DNA of 63,815 nucleotides from an uncultured Bacteroidota bacterium (GTDB taxonomy: Bacteria > Bacteroidota > Bacteroidia > UKL13-3): contig CAIUDH010000108.1 in assembly GCA_903897855.1 (NCBI GenBank), positions 1 through 63,815 of the forward strand, in the 5' to 3' direction. The notes under the pieces were generated by a model. It made no database searches, was not told the DNA's origin, and worked only from the letters and a program-made list of their open reading frames with translations. Shown piece by piece: positions 8,385 to 19,000 of the stretch. How positions within the stretch are numbered: position 1 is the stretch's first letter; every line of letters starts with the position of its first letter. A program made the position numbers and the translations under genes.

Positions 8385-10568
8385 CTATAAATTTTGATTG
8401 AAATAATCAGATATCTTCTGCATAAGATTCACACGATCTTTACCCGTTACATTATGCAAGTGTTCGGGATACATAAAATAATCTACCTGCTTTTTCTTCT
8501 CAACACATTTTTTAACGTACATCAAGGTATGTTGCCACACCACCACATCGTCGCTGGTACCATGAATGAGAAGCAGTTTGCCTTGCAAGTCGTCAATATA
8601 ATTGAGTAGGTTCGAGGTGTTATATCCTTCCTGATTTTCATCAGGAGTATCCATATATCGTTCGGTATACATAATCTCGTAATAACTCCAATCGATGACA
8701 GCACCGCCGGCCACACCCACTTTATATTTACCCGGAGTTCTCGTCATTAAACTCGTAGTCATAAACCCGCCAAAACTCCATCCAAAAACGCCCATTCTGT
8801 TGGGGTCGATAAAAGCCAGCGCGCGCAGGTAGTCATGGCCCTTCATCTGATCGGCAATTTCATTGGTTCCTAATTGCCGGTGAATAACCTGTTCGAATTC
8901 TTTTCCTCTGTTACCACTTCCTCTTCCGTCAACCGTAAACACAACATATCCTTGCTGGGCCATATAATAGAGCCATAAGTCGGCACCGGCAAGCCATGTA
9001 TTACTGATGAGTTGAATGTGTGGGCCGTTATAAACATAGGTAATGGATGGATACCTTTTGGTTGAATCAAAATTGATAGGATAAATAATTCTGCAATTCA
9101 GGTTCGTGATGCCATCAGCGGCTTTAATGGTGAACAACGACCGATTCGGCATCAAAAAATCTTTCAACGGGTTTTCCGCCTGAAGCAGGGTATGAATCAT
9201 TTTTCCTGTTAGGCTCTCGTTTATACTTATTAACCTAGGCTCATCGATGGCCTGGAATTGATTAATAAAGTAGGCTCCGTTATCACAAAAAGTAGGATTT
9301 GAAATACCATCACGAGAAGATATCTTTATTACTGAAGCAGCCTTCGCTTTTGATCCGGATAATGGTTGGTAAGCAATGCCTTTGTTTAATCCGTTATTAT
9401 AGTAATAAGTGAAGTAATACCCTTGGTCGTTATAAGCAAAAACATCGGCTACCGCATCGCCATAGCGATAAGTGTTTTTGTCGACCATATCACCATTTTC
9501 ATTAATAATACGTATTACTTCTTTCGTCGATTTTTTATCAGAAGCCAACTCATAAGTGCGCCATACTAATTTATTGGTGTTACCCAAATACATCACCGGA
9601 TAGAGCGGTTCAACATACGTTGGCGCCGTAAACATAGACCATGTTTTGATTAAATTACCACTATTCACATCATAAATCTGGTACCAACATGAATCGGTTC
9701 TACGATTCAGTAAAGCCAAGAAAATTTTTGTTTCGTCGCGGCTCCAACTAATATTGGCGATAAAATGTTCCTTGTCACCAGCAATATTTAAAAATGAAGA
9801 AGTATTTGTATTTACATTAAAAACCCCCACGGTCACAAAATGACTTCGGTCGCCAGCCATCGGATATCTAATCATTTTTACCGATGCGGGTTTTGTATCA
9901 ATATTGAGTATCGGGTACTCTGTAACAAAACTCTCGTCCATGCGATAGTAAGCCAAGAAATTACCTTGTGGACTCCAAAAGGTGCCTTTGCTAATACCAT
10001 ATTCATTTCTATGAACATTTGAAGCCCCATTCACGATGGCAGTATTGTCGCCCGTAGTGACCATCTGCTTCTCTCCTTTTTTGTTCATCACTACCAAATT
10101 GTTTTCCACTGTATAGGCCACCTGTACTTTCACGGGGTCGATATCAAAATTGGCACCTTGGTCGGCCCAGGTAGCCCCGCTTCGAACAGTACCTTCGGCG
10201 ATATCTAACCAAACGAAACGGTTCTTAAAGGCAAAGCGAATCGTATTTGAATTTTCCCAGGTAAGTGCAGGGAAACTCGTGAAGCTATCCACTCCATATT
10301 CTGCAAGTTTTGCACCCACCATATCACTAGCAAAAAGAGGGGTAGCTTCGGCTTTATCGGCCTCTCCTACCATCACCACTTCACGCCCATTTTGCTTTAC
10401 GATATAGCTATATTTAGTAGTACCCGCAATCCATTGCAACTGGCTCATGCGTTTGGGTTGTAGATAGGAACGATGTCCAATTACAGCATCGTCGATGGTA
10501 AGCATTTTGCGTTGAGCACTAGCAAAGAAGCTTAAGCAGAAAAAGAGATACAGAAGCAAGTGTTTCAT
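8385..10568 (-). CDS. Dipeptidyl-peptidase IV-like S9 serine peptidase, exported
   Basis: A 727-residue prolyl-oligopeptidase-family enzyme with a signal peptide ending in FFASAQ. The N-terminal two thirds form the DPP-IV N-terminal beta-propeller, with YGISKGTFWSPQGNFLAYYRMDE as the typical YEEE-region segment carrying DE. The C-terminal alpha/beta-hydrolase domain has the nucleophile Ser598 in GWSFGGFM, Asp673 in HGTSDD and His705 in PEHLHNV. Such enzymes in Bacteroidota act in the periplasm and release X-Pro dipeptides or tripeptides during peptide utilisation. The oxyanion tyrosine sits in YVYNGPH. It lies downstream of dapD on the same strand, with a 65-bp gap. Specificity (DPP-IV or prolyl tripeptidyl) is not decided. 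Confidence 0.93.
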   Translation of the reverse strand: MKHLLLYLFFCLSFFASAQRKMLTIDDAVIGHRSYLQPKRMSQLQWIAGTTKYSYIVKQNGREVVMVGEADKAEATPLFASDMVGAKLAEYGVDSFTSFPALTWENSNTIRFAFKNRFVWLDIAEGTVRSGATWADQGANFDIDPVKVQVAYTVENNLVVMNKKGEKQMVTTGDNTAIVNGASNVHRNEYGISKGTFWSPQGNFLAYYRMDESFVTEYPILNIDTKPASVKMIRYPMAGDRSHFVTVGVFNVNTNTSSFLNIAGDKEHFIANISWSRDETKIFLALLNRRTDSCWYQIYDVNSGNLIKTWSMFTAPTYVEPLYPVMYLGNTNKLVWRTYELASDKKSTKEVIRIINENGDMVDKNTYRYGDAVADVFAYNDQGYYFTYYYNNGLNKGIAYQPLSGSKAKAASVIKISSRDGISNPTFCDNGAYFINQFQAIDEPRLISINESLTGKMIHTLLQAENPLKDFLMPNRSLFTIKAADGITNLNCRIIYPINFDSTKRYPSITYVYNGPHIQLISNTWLAGADLWLYYMAQQGYVVFTVDGRGSGNRGKEFEQVIHRQLGTNEIADQMKGHDYLRALAFIDPNRMGVFGWSFGGFMTTSLMTRTPGKYKVGVAGGAVIDWSYYEIMYTERYMDTPDENQEGYNTSNLLNYIDDLQGKLLLIHGTSDDVVVWQHTLMYVKKCVEKKKQVDYFMYPEHLHNVTGKDRVNLMQKISDYFNQNL

Positions 10569-10633
10569 AGGATAAAGTGAATATGATGAAGGACTAATTA
10601 TAAATTGCTAGTGAAAAAAATATTTGTTGAGTT

Positions 10634-11449
10634 TTAAACAGCTACGCCAAAATCGCGTAAAGCTTCATTAAGACTCGTTTTGAGATCGGTACTGGCTTTA
10701 CGTTTACCAATGATCAGAGCGCAGTTTACTTGGTATTCCCCGGCTGTAAATTTTTTGGCATAGCTTCCCGGAATCACCACAGATCGTTCGGGTACCACCC
10801 CTTTCATCTCTATAGGTTCGGCACCAGTAACATCAATAATTTTGGTGCTTTGTGTCAGACATACGTTAGCGCCTAAAACAGCTTCACTTTTTACATGAAC
10901 GCCTTCCACCACGATACAGCGAGAACCAATAAAACAACCATCTTCAATAATTACCGGGGCTGCTTGTACAGGCTCTAATACACCGCCGATACCCACACCA
11001 CCACTCAGGTGCACATTTTTCCCTATTTGCGCACAACTGCCCACCGTGGCCCAAGTATCTACCATTGTTCCTTCATCTACATAGGCCCCAATATTTACAT
11101 AACTAGGCATCAAGATAACCCCACGAGCTAAAAACGCACCATATCGAGCGAGTGCATGCGGCACCACGCGTACTCCCAATTGTTCGTAATTTTTTTTCAG
11201 TGCCATTTTATCATAAAATTCAAACGGACCTACTTCAATGGTGTTCATTTTTTGAATTGGGAAATATAATAGCACCGCCTTCTTCACCCATTCGTTCACC
11301 ACCCATCCATGCGCTGTAGGTGTGGCAACTCTAATGAAGCCTTGGTCGAGTGCCGCGATGACCTCTCTTATCGACTCCTGTGTTTTAAGGTCTTGAAGTA
11401 GTGCCTTATCAAGCCAAGCGGCCTCAATGATTTGTTTTAAATGTTCCAT
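10634..11449 (-). CDS. dapD: 2,3,4,5-tetrahydropyridine-2,6-dicarboxylate N-succinyltransferase
   Basis: DapD, 271 residues, the family's normal length. It transfers succinyl from succinyl-CoA to tetrahydrodipicolinate in the lysine/diaminopimelate pathway. The left-handed beta-helix of hexapeptide repeats is visible from about residue 105 to 215 (MPSYVNIGAYVDEGTMVDTWATVGSCAQIG and onward, with GGVGIGGVLEP and the CoA-proximal IGSRCIVVEGV). The C-terminal segment PGSYAKKF is also typical. The start is the ATG at 11449. It stands between the DUF4139 gene and the S9 peptidase, all on the minus strand. No regulatory signal is obvious. Confidence 0.97.
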   Translation of the reverse strand: MEHLKQIIEAAWLDKALLQDLKTQESIREVIAALDQGFIRVATPTAHGWVVNEWVKKAVLLYFPIQKMNTIEVGPFEFYDKMALKKNYEQLGVRVVPHALARYGAFLARGVILMPSYVNIGAYVDEGTMVDTWATVGSCAQIGKNVHLSGGVGIGGVLEPVQAAPVIIEDGCFIGSRCIVVEGVHVKSEAVLGANVCLTQSTKIIDVTGAEPIEMKGVVPERSVVIPGSYAKKFTAGEYQVNCALIIGKRKASTDLKTSLNEALRDFGVAV

Positions 11450-11480
11450 TTGGGGCGCAATTTACAGAAAATCTTTATCC

Positions 11481-13133
11481 TTATAACCCTGCAATCGGTT
11501 TGCTTTTGGGATGACGTATTTCGTAGGTGAAGGTAATTTTTTTGCTGTCTTTAACACCCAATTTCACATTCCAGGTAAGCTTTCCTGTCGCCTCCTCCAA
11601 GGTGGCCCCATCCATTTTAAGCACCTTTACTTTAATGTCGTTAGTCCCTTGCACGAGCGGAACCTGATCTTCCAGAATAATCTCAATGGGGATGTTTTTC
11701 GTATTACGAACCACTAGCTCAATAGACCGTGTCTCTATCTTTTCATCATCAATAATTTTCTCTTTGTAATTGTCTTTTATTTTCTTGCGTGTAATTACAA
11801 TCGTTTTATCTCTTCCCAAATTTACACTCAGGGTATCACTGGTGGTAGAAGCATTGAGATACATTTCACCAACAAAAGCACCATCAAAATAAATACGGGC
11901 ATTACCCGGTATGATATTCATGTCTTCCCATCCGGTGACACGTGCCAACAAAAACGCATCATTGCAAATTTTAGGAACTGCCGCAAACTGCAATAGCATC
12001 GGTATGTCGCGTTGGTTAATAAGCACTTTATGGGCTTTACCATCAGAGGCAATGGTATAATTTAATTTTATTTCATATTCTGTACGGATCATACCCTCGG
12101 TCACATTTACATATTGCACTAAACTTTTATAGGCCCCTTCTACATCATCGGTGCTTTCGTTATTTGCTTTGGATGCTGTTTGAGCCTGCATAGGCATGCG
12201 CGCATTCATCGATAAATCTTCCATTTGTTTACGGTAAGCGATAAAACTAAGGTACCATGGATTCAGTTCAGGCTTGGTATTGCTTTCGCCAGGGTTGGAA
12301 GTGCTTAAAGTAAGGGGTACATTAGCCCAATTAATTCCGGTATTTTGAGTAATCGTGGCCAAGTATTTAAGCTGAAAATTACTGGTTGCTGAGGTAGCTT
12401 GTAAATCGTACTGAGGCACCCAGTTAGCATATTGAACAAAATAATTAAAACTTACTTGGGTGTTCATGGCTGTTTCAGAGAAGAGCGTCACCACCACCTC
12501 ATGAATGGGCTGTGCTGTGTTATTATTCGAATTGTCTTGTCCACTTTGTAATAGTAGCAAATTACTATACCGAACCTCGAGTTTGTTTTTCTGTTTCGTT
12601 ATTTTATTTTTAGCTCGAGCAAGCTTTAACTCTTCTTCATAAATAAAATTCAACTTCTCTTGCAAAAACTGCATGCCATCGCGCAATAGAGCAAGGGAAT
12701 CGCGCAGTGGCTCACCTTTAATTATTCTATTGTTTAAAAGCATGTGCTTTTCGGTGGCTAGCACATTCTCTTTATTGCCGACGTCTTTAAGACTAAATTC
12801 TAGATCTTCGAGTGAGTCGAGCACAAATTGAATTTCTTTGTCATATTGTTTTGTGACAACCAACTTTTCCTTATATCTCAATAAATGTTTCACTTCCATG
12901 ACCACTGCGCCTTTGCTACTGGCTTGCAGGGAAGCTTCTGAAATAAATGGGGAGATGTTTTCAAAGACAAATTCATTATTGCCTGCCACTAAATTTATAG
13001 GTTCATTATAATACAAATGAGCCCCTTGTAAATACACTGTTGCTTTTTGCAATTTGGCGATAACCGCTTTCGAGGATTGAGCTTGAACCACCGATGCTGA
13101 GAAGAGTACGAAATAAAGAATGATGCGTTTCAT
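11481..13133 (-). CDS. DUF4139/DUF4140 (MuiA-like) exported protein
   Basis: A 550-residue protein with a signal peptide (ASVVQAQ cleavage region). The N-terminal DUF4140 region covers about residues 25-130 (KATVYLQGAHLYY, FENISPFISEASLQ), then a coiled-coil stretch at about 95-200 rich in Lys, Glu and Leu. The C-terminal DUF4139 beta-rich region covers about 215-545 (SFNYFVQYANWVPQYDLQA, then LTLSTSNP). Related proteins are called mucoidy inhibitor A family; their biochemical role is not established. It is encoded divergently from the sigma factor at 13225, so a shared 90-bp promoter region is possible. Confidence 0.85.
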   Translation of the reverse strand: MKRIILYFVLFSASVVQAQSSKAVIAKLQKATVYLQGAHLYYNEPINLVAGNNEFVFENISPFISEASLQASSKGAVVMEVKHLLRYKEKLVVTKQYDKEIQFVLDSLEDLEFSLKDVGNKENVLATEKHMLLNNRIIKGEPLRDSLALLRDGMQFLQEKLNFIYEEELKLARAKNKITKQKNKLEVRYSNLLLLQSGQDNSNNNTAQPIHEVVVTLFSETAMNTQVSFNYFVQYANWVPQYDLQATSATSNFQLKYLATITQNTGINWANVPLTLSTSNPGESNTKPELNPWYLSFIAYRKQMEDLSMNARMPMQAQTASKANNESTDDVEGAYKSLVQYVNVTEGMIRTEYEIKLNYTIASDGKAHKVLINQRDIPMLLQFAAVPKICNDAFLLARVTGWEDMNIIPGNARIYFDGAFVGEMYLNASTTSDTLSVNLGRDKTIVITRKKIKDNYKEKIIDDEKIETRSIELVVRNTKNIPIEIILEDQVPLVQGTNDIKVKVLKMDGATLEEATGKLTWNVKLGVKDSKKITFTYEIRHPKSKPIAGL

Positions 13134-13224
13134 GATATAAATAAATTTAAAGATTTATGTGATTGATGTAATTGTTCGAAATATTCCATAAACGATAGGA
13201 TTTTTTTTTTAATCTTTGCCTCGA

Positions 13225-13845
13225 ATGACGATGCAGCCCCCTGACAAAACGGATGAGGAGTTGGTAAAAATGTACCAGACTAGCCTCGATAAAAACATTG
13301 TGGGTGTACTTTTCAAGAGGCATTCCCTGATGTGTTATGGGGTGAGTAACAAATATTTGAAAGATGAGGATGCCGCACAGGATGCTACCATGCAGATATT
13401 CGAAAAGTTATTCTCTGATTTAACAAAACACGAAATTCTGAATTTCAGAAGCTGGCTTCATTCTGTTTGCCGTAATTACTGTCTCATGGAGCTACGTAAA
13501 CCCATGAGAGTCATGCGTATGAGAGAGTCGGAGGACGATCATGAAAATGAGTTTATGGAATTGGAACAGTTTTTACATCAAGAAGAAAATCCAGAAGATA
13601 AAGAAGGGAAATTACAAAGTTTGGAGCTTGCCATACAAGAGTTAAAAGACAGTCAGCGAGAGTGTATCGAGCTTTTTTATATAAAACAAAAAAGCTATGA
13701 AGAGGTGAGCATTCTCACTGGCTATACTCCCAACGAAGTGAAAAGTTATATCCAGAATGGAAAACGGAATTTAAAAATCATACTCGGCAAAAGAGGTATT
13801 AGCTTCTTGATGGCCCTTACAATATGGACACTCAATTGTGCATAA
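13225..13845 (+). CDS. ECF-type RNA polymerase sigma factor
   Basis: A sigma-70 family protein of about 206 residues. Region 2 is at about residues 12-90 (DEELVKMYQ, then DAAQDATMQIFEKLF and FRSWLHSVCRNYCLMELRK). Region 4 is at about 130-185 (LKDSQRECIELFYIKQKSYEEVSILTG, then VKSYIQNGKRNLK). An acidic linker rich in Glu joins them. The start is one of two ATGs at 13225 and 13231; the in-frame TTG at 13216 is less likely. The last 22 bases overlap the next gene, whose Hx3Cx2C motif suggests an anti-sigma factor, so the pair is probably translationally coupled. Confidence 0.92.
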   Translation: MTMQPPDKTDEELVKMYQTSLDKNIVGVLFKRHSLMCYGVSNKYLKDEDAAQDATMQIFEKLFSDLTKHEILNFRSWLHSVCRNYCLMELRKPMRVMRMRESEDDHENEFMELEQFLHQEENPEDKEGKLQSLELAIQELKDSQRECIELFYIKQKSYEEVSILTGYTPNEVKSYIQNGKRNLKIILGKRGISFLMALTIWTLNCA

Positions 13846-14939
13846 CCAACCCAGAGTGGGAACGCTACAGTGCCAAAACACTGAGTGAACCTTTGCTGCA
13901 ACACCTGCTCGAGCATGTGCAGGGATGCGCTATTTGTGCAGATATAAAAGACGGTATAGATCTGATGCTTGATGCTCAGAAATTAGGGGAGCGCGTTCAA
14001 TCCATTAATAATGAAGTAGAAAGCTTCCTTCAGGAAACTGCCCAAAAGAAAACCAATTTTTGGTATTGGAGCGCTGCCGCTTTAATTGTTTTCAGTGTCG
14101 GGTTGAGTTGGATATTGTTAAAGAAGGCAACACCGAGGTCCGAAAACATAACGAATACAACTCTAGCGCCTGCTCTGCCCGAGCAGCAAGAAATTGCACA
14201 GCTTAAAACCGACACTCGAACCTCCGACATCATACGCCCTGAAAGGGAGCAAGCAAATCGCAGTAACCCAGCCCAAGAGCGAACTCCAGCAACAGAAGGT
14301 GCAAGCACACCCGACTCGTATAGCACCACTGAAGACACGAAACAATTGGCCGAGAATTCTGTTCCTTCGTCAGTGACGACAGCCTCGGGAGCCGCCGCAG
14401 CAAGCCCGCTCGACAGTGCCACTCCAAGTGTAGTGGCTCAAAACAATGTATTAATGGATGACTATAAAGACCAGGCGATGCTTGCGAAGTCAGAGTCGAT
14501 TGAAAACACTGATGATGCGAGGGAAGAGCGTAAAACGAAAAAAGAAGTACAGGTGGCCCGAACTGCGAGCAAAAAATTAAAGGTAAGAACCCCGAGTGAA
14601 ACATATCCTTCTGCCAATAATGGTGTTAATACCCGCAATAATACTGAAGCCGAAAACAGCAAGGTACCCTTGGTCGATTTAAATGCTGTCGACTCTGCCG
14701 ATTATGCCATTGCCGTGCGCAATTTCGACTCAACATATTATGATAAATGCTTGGTAAACTTATACTATATCTCGCTCAATAGCAATTCAGCTTATTTCGA
14801 GAAAGCACTTTATCTTAGAGCGAAAGTGCTACTAAAGCAGGGCAAAAATGAGGATGCAAAAGTAGCGCTAAAAACGATTATCGATCTAAACCGAATCTAT
14901 CGAAAAGAAGCATCGGCTTTACTCGATACCTTAAAATAA
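13824..14939 (+). CDS. Probable zinc anti-sigma-like membrane protein with a C-terminal TPR-like region
   Basis: A 371-residue single-pass membrane protein. Near residues 31-38, LEHVQGCAICADI carries the Hx3Cx2C pattern of zinc-binding anti-sigma (ZAS) domains. One membrane segment follows at about residues 74-94 (WYWSAAALIVFSVGLSWILL). A long Ser/Thr/Glu/Ala-rich linker of about 170 residues comes next. The C-terminal 85 residues have a helical TPR-like look (YFEKALYLRAKVLLKQGKNEDAK). The topology is consistent with a cytoplasmic sigma-binding N-terminus and a periplasmic tail. The 22-bp overlap with the sigma gene supports the pairing. No direct partner data exist here; the anti-sigma role is inferred. 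Confidence 0.75.
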   Translation: MDTQLCITNPEWERYSAKTLSEPLLQHLLEHVQGCAICADIKDGIDLMLDAQKLGERVQSINNEVESFLQETAQKKTNFWYWSAAALIVFSVGLSWILLKKATPRSENITNTTLAPALPEQQEIAQLKTDTRTSDIIRPEREQANRSNPAQERTPATEGASTPDSYSTTEDTKQLAENSVPSSVTTASGAAAASPLDSATPSVVAQNNVLMDDYKDQAMLAKSESIENTDDAREERKTKKEVQVARTASKKLKVRTPSETYPSANNGVNTRNNTEAENSKVPLVDLNAVDSADYAIAVRNFDSTYYDKCLVNLYYISLNSNSAYFEKALYLRAKVLLKQGKNEDAKVALKTIIDLNRIYRKEASALLDTLK

Positions 14940-14978
14940 ATCACACCTGGTCCTTCAGAACAAAATCAAGGTTTGTTC

Positions 14979-15992
14979 CTATACGCCCGTGCGAGAATAT
15001 GGCATAACACTCACTTCCGAAAAATCGTGTTGCAAATATTTATAATATCCAACAATACCAATCATCGCGGCATTATCGGTACAATATTCGAATTTTGGAA
15101 TATAGGTACTGTATCCTTCACTTTGCAACTGTAACATCGACTTACGTAAACCGCTATTAGCAGAAACGCCGCCAGCAATGCAGAGCACTTTTATATTGTG
15201 TTTTTGAGAAGCCATCAAAAAAACCTTTAATAAATAATTTACCAGATGGTTTTGGTAAGATGCACAAATATTTGCGAGTTCTTCGGCCACAAAATCCTCG
15301 TTCGTTTGTACGTTTTTATTGATGAAATTCAAGAATGCAGTTTTAACCCCACTAAAAGAGTAGTTTAAACTGTTGGGGGCGGGCATCGGAAAAATATACT
15401 TTAAAGGATCGCCCTCTTGAGCATATTTATCAATCAAGGGGCCCCCAGGATACGGCAGTTTCATCACTTTGGCCGCTTTGTCAAATGCTTCACCTACAGC
15501 GTCGTCGATGGTTTGACCGAGTACCTCCATGGTAAGATAATCGCGTACCAAAATTATTTGAGTATGTCCGCCAGAGACCGTAAGGCAGAGAAATGGGAAA
15601 GATGGTTTATTATCGATATAATGCGCTGCAACATGAGCCTGCATATGATTCACGGCAATGAGTGGTATATTTAAACCCATACTCATCGTTTTAGCGAAAG
15701 AAGAACCTACCAATAGGCTTCCCATTAGCCCGGGGCCATTGGTGAAAGCGATTGCCGAGAGCTGTGACATTGAAATTTGGGCCTTTTTAAGGGCGACATC
15801 AACCACTGCAACAATATTTTGTTGATGTGCACGGGAGGCCAACTCAGGCACCACGCCTCCATACTGCTCATGAATTTTTTGGGTTGCTACAATATTACTG
15901 AGAACGATATCGTTACATAAAATAGCGGCAGAAGTATCATCGCAACTTGACTCTATGGATAGTGTAAAAATTTCGTTACTTTGTAGCATCAT
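14979..15992 (-). CDS. tsaD: tRNA N6-threonylcarbamoyladenosine synthase catalytic subunit
   Basis: TsaD (Gcp/Kae1/YgjD family), 337 residues, a universal enzyme that transfers threonylcarbamoyl to A37 of ANN-decoding tRNAs together with TsaB and TsaE. The ASKHA core is intact: SIESSCDDTSAAI at the N-terminus, metal ligands His116 and His120 in NHMQAH, the GPGLMGSLLVG loop, SGGHTQI, and a late CIAGGVSANSGLR and DNAAMIG. It is divergent from tamB (58 bp between start codons), an arrangement I recall as frequent in Bacteroidota. TsaB and TsaE are not in the window. Confidence 0.97.
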   Translation of the reverse strand: MMLQSNEIFTLSIESSCDDTSAAILCNDIVLSNIVATQKIHEQYGGVVPELASRAHQQNIVAVVDVALKKAQISMSQLSAIAFTNGPGLMGSLLVGSSFAKTMSMGLNIPLIAVNHMQAHVAAHYIDNKPSFPFLCLTVSGGHTQIILVRDYLTMEVLGQTIDDAVGEAFDKAAKVMKLPYPGGPLIDKYAQEGDPLKYIFPMPAPNSLNYSFSGVKTAFLNFINKNVQTNEDFVAEELANICASYQNHLVNYLLKVFLMASQKHNIKVLCIAGGVSANSGLRKSMLQLQSEGYSTYIPKFEYCTDNAAMIGIVGYYKYLQHDFSEVSVMPYSRTGV

Positions 15993-16050
15993 TTTGAAAC
16001 ATATTTAATTATAAAAACTCCGCTGCCTTTTAACCTCAGCGGAAGGTGCA

Positions 16051-19000
16051 ATGAAACGAATTTTAAAAATATTTATTTTAGTCACTCTTTTTCTAATTGG
16101 GTTGGTTTACTTGCTTCTTCAAAGCACCCCGGTACAGAACTATATTATTCAAAAAATTACCGAATCACTGGAAACTAAACTGGGTTCAAAAGTACGAATT
16201 GGACATGTAGATATCGATTTTTTTCATGGCGTTAAATTTGATGAAGTGATTTTTTGCGATCTTCACGATGATACCGTGCTGTATTCTAAAGAAATAAAGC
16301 TCGATGTAGGCGAAATAAACTGGTCGAAAAAGAAGATCTCTATCAATTATATTTTATTAAGGCAGGCCAATATCGAATTGCAACGTCATCAAGGAGATAA
16401 CCGCTGGGCGTACCTCATACTCTTAGATAATTTTAAATCCAAAAGCAAAGATCCAAGTTCGAAGCAAGCGGATTGGGCTATTGAAATTGCTAAAATAGAA
16501 CTCGACGACTGTACCTTCCAACACGAGAATGGGCGAGCCAGTCATAATGAAAATCAATTTGATGCCGACCACCTCAAATTTAGGCATCTATCAGGAAATT
16601 TAACGAACCTGAAAATGGAGGGCGATAGCACCCAATTCCAAGTTTCAAACCTTAGAACGGAGGAGCAATGCGGATTTAAAGTTAATAAGTTAAACAGTTT
16701 GATAACCCTCACCTCTCATGAGTTAAATTTGAGTCAACTACAAATCATCACCCCGTATAGTGTTATCAAAGATCAAATTGTGATGCGTTTCGACAGTATA
16801 GAAGATTTTGACGAGATTATTAGCAACGTTAAAATAGAGGCACACCTCGACAACAGCATTATCTCATTTGACGATCTGAGTCTTTTTTCTTCTGACCTGA
16901 GGGGTATGCACCAAAAAATTTCATTAAGTGTAACCACAAGAGGCACGATCGATAATCTCAAATGCAAAAACATCATAGCACATTTTGGAAAAGACAGTTA
17001 TTTTAAAGGGAACGCTACTTTAAAAGGGCTCCCTGATATATATGAAACTTTTTTCGATATCTCTACCAAAGATGCTCTACTTAACAAGGACGACTTAGAG
17101 TATCTACTCGGCGAAAATTTACCAGAAGAGATTAGTAAACTAGGAACGATTAACTACACGGTTAAAGTTATTGGTTTTATGCGTGACTTTGTTTTAGATG
17201 GTAATTTCAACACCGCAGCGGGCATCGCCAAAACCGACCTAAATTTAAAATTCCCGAAAGGGAAAACTGAAAGTTACAGTGGGTTAGCTACATTCAATAA
17301 TTTCAATCTAGGGAAATTAACGGGTAATAACCTAATGGAAGGGGTCAGTGGAAGCATCACGGTGAATGGTAGTGGGCTCACCATAAAAACTATCAATACA
17401 AAAATTATTGCCAATTTAAACAGTATTCGTTTCAATAATTATACCTATCAAAACATAACCGCCCATGGCAATATTGCGAATAAACAATTCGTTGGAAAGG
17501 CCATTATAGAAGATGAAAATTTAAAACTCGACTTTAATGGCACCATCGACTATAGTAAGCCAGAGGCTGTTTTTGATTTTGATGCGATCGTAAAAAACGC
17601 GAATCTTCATACACTTCATCTCGATAGTACCAATTCGATTTTAAATTTTCAGGTGCAGATGAAGCTGAAGGGCGACAAAATTACAAATATCTATGGTGAT
17701 GCCTTGATTCCGTATATCTCCTATCAACGTGACTATAAAAAATACGAATTCAAAAACCTGGCGTTAACCTCCAAAACATTTGCTGGTCGGCGAGCGATCA
17801 GTATCACCTCCGACGTCGTCGATGCTTCTATCGACGGCAATTACAATTTCAATAATTTAGTGAACGCGTTAGAGAATGAGTGCTTCAATTTATATCCTGA
17901 ATACTTTAAAAACTATCCTAAAACACCCACGCAGGATTTTGTGTTTAAAATAAATTTAAAAAAGCCGGAGGAGTTTATTGAATTGCTGAATCCTAATTTG
18001 AAACTTAAGCCCACTGTGGTTGATGGCTACTTTAACAGCCTTACCCACACCTATGCGTTGAATCTCAAATCGAAGCAAATAACTTTCAATGCCATGCTTC
18101 TTGACAGTGTAATTATTCACTCACAAAAAAAATTAGACGAGCCTTTTTATCTTCATGCCTCGACTCGAAGAATACATCAAGAAAGCACACTTTCTCCATG
18201 GGTAACCAGCGATACACTGATTCTTGTTTGTGATCAGAATAGCATCTCTGCTTTCATCAATGCGATAGATAAAACCACAGGAAATAAAATAAATATTGAA
18301 AGCGCCTTTAATTTTATGAGTGATGGCATTGCGCTACAGCTTAAAAACAGTGAGGGTACTTTTAGTAGGGTAAATTTTAATTTCAATCAAAAAGAACCCA
18401 TTTTCATCAACAAGACAGGAGTGCTGTTTCACGACTTTACCATTCAAAGCGAGCAACAAGAGGTGGTGGTAAATGGTCTTTTATCGGAGCATAACGACGA
18501 ACCTTTGAATTTGGCAATCCACAAGTTTCAACTCAACACCCTGAACTCCATGGTGAAGGATATGGGCGTTAAATTATATGGAGAAGTAAATGGTAATATT
18601 AGAGTATCCAACCCATTGAATAATCCTTATTTCTCCTCTGACAGTAATGGGATTACCGTAAAAACATTTCAGGTCGACAACGACACCTTCGGCAACCTCA
18701 AAATAAACTCAGGCTACAATAAGAGTGACAATATTATTTACTCTACTGTTCGTTTCACCGATGGTGATTTGCAAAATTTAATGCTCGAAGGTAAAATCTA
18801 TTCTAATAAAAAAACCAACTATCTAGATTTTGATATTGTGATGGGCGAAACGCCTACTAAAGTTTTAAACTTTGTATTCAAAGGCATAGCCAGTCAGCTG
18901 GAAGGTAAATTAAGTGCAAAAGCGAAACTGACAGGAACTTTCGACCAACCCGAAATTAATGGCACTGGTTATTTAAAAGGAGGTGGGTTCACCGTCGATT

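Noticed and set aside
13957..14604. Several long minus-strand frames opposite the anti-sigma-like gene
   Set aside because: They are opposite-strand shadows of the low-complexity Ser/Thr/Ala/Glu linker; no signal peptide or family motif.
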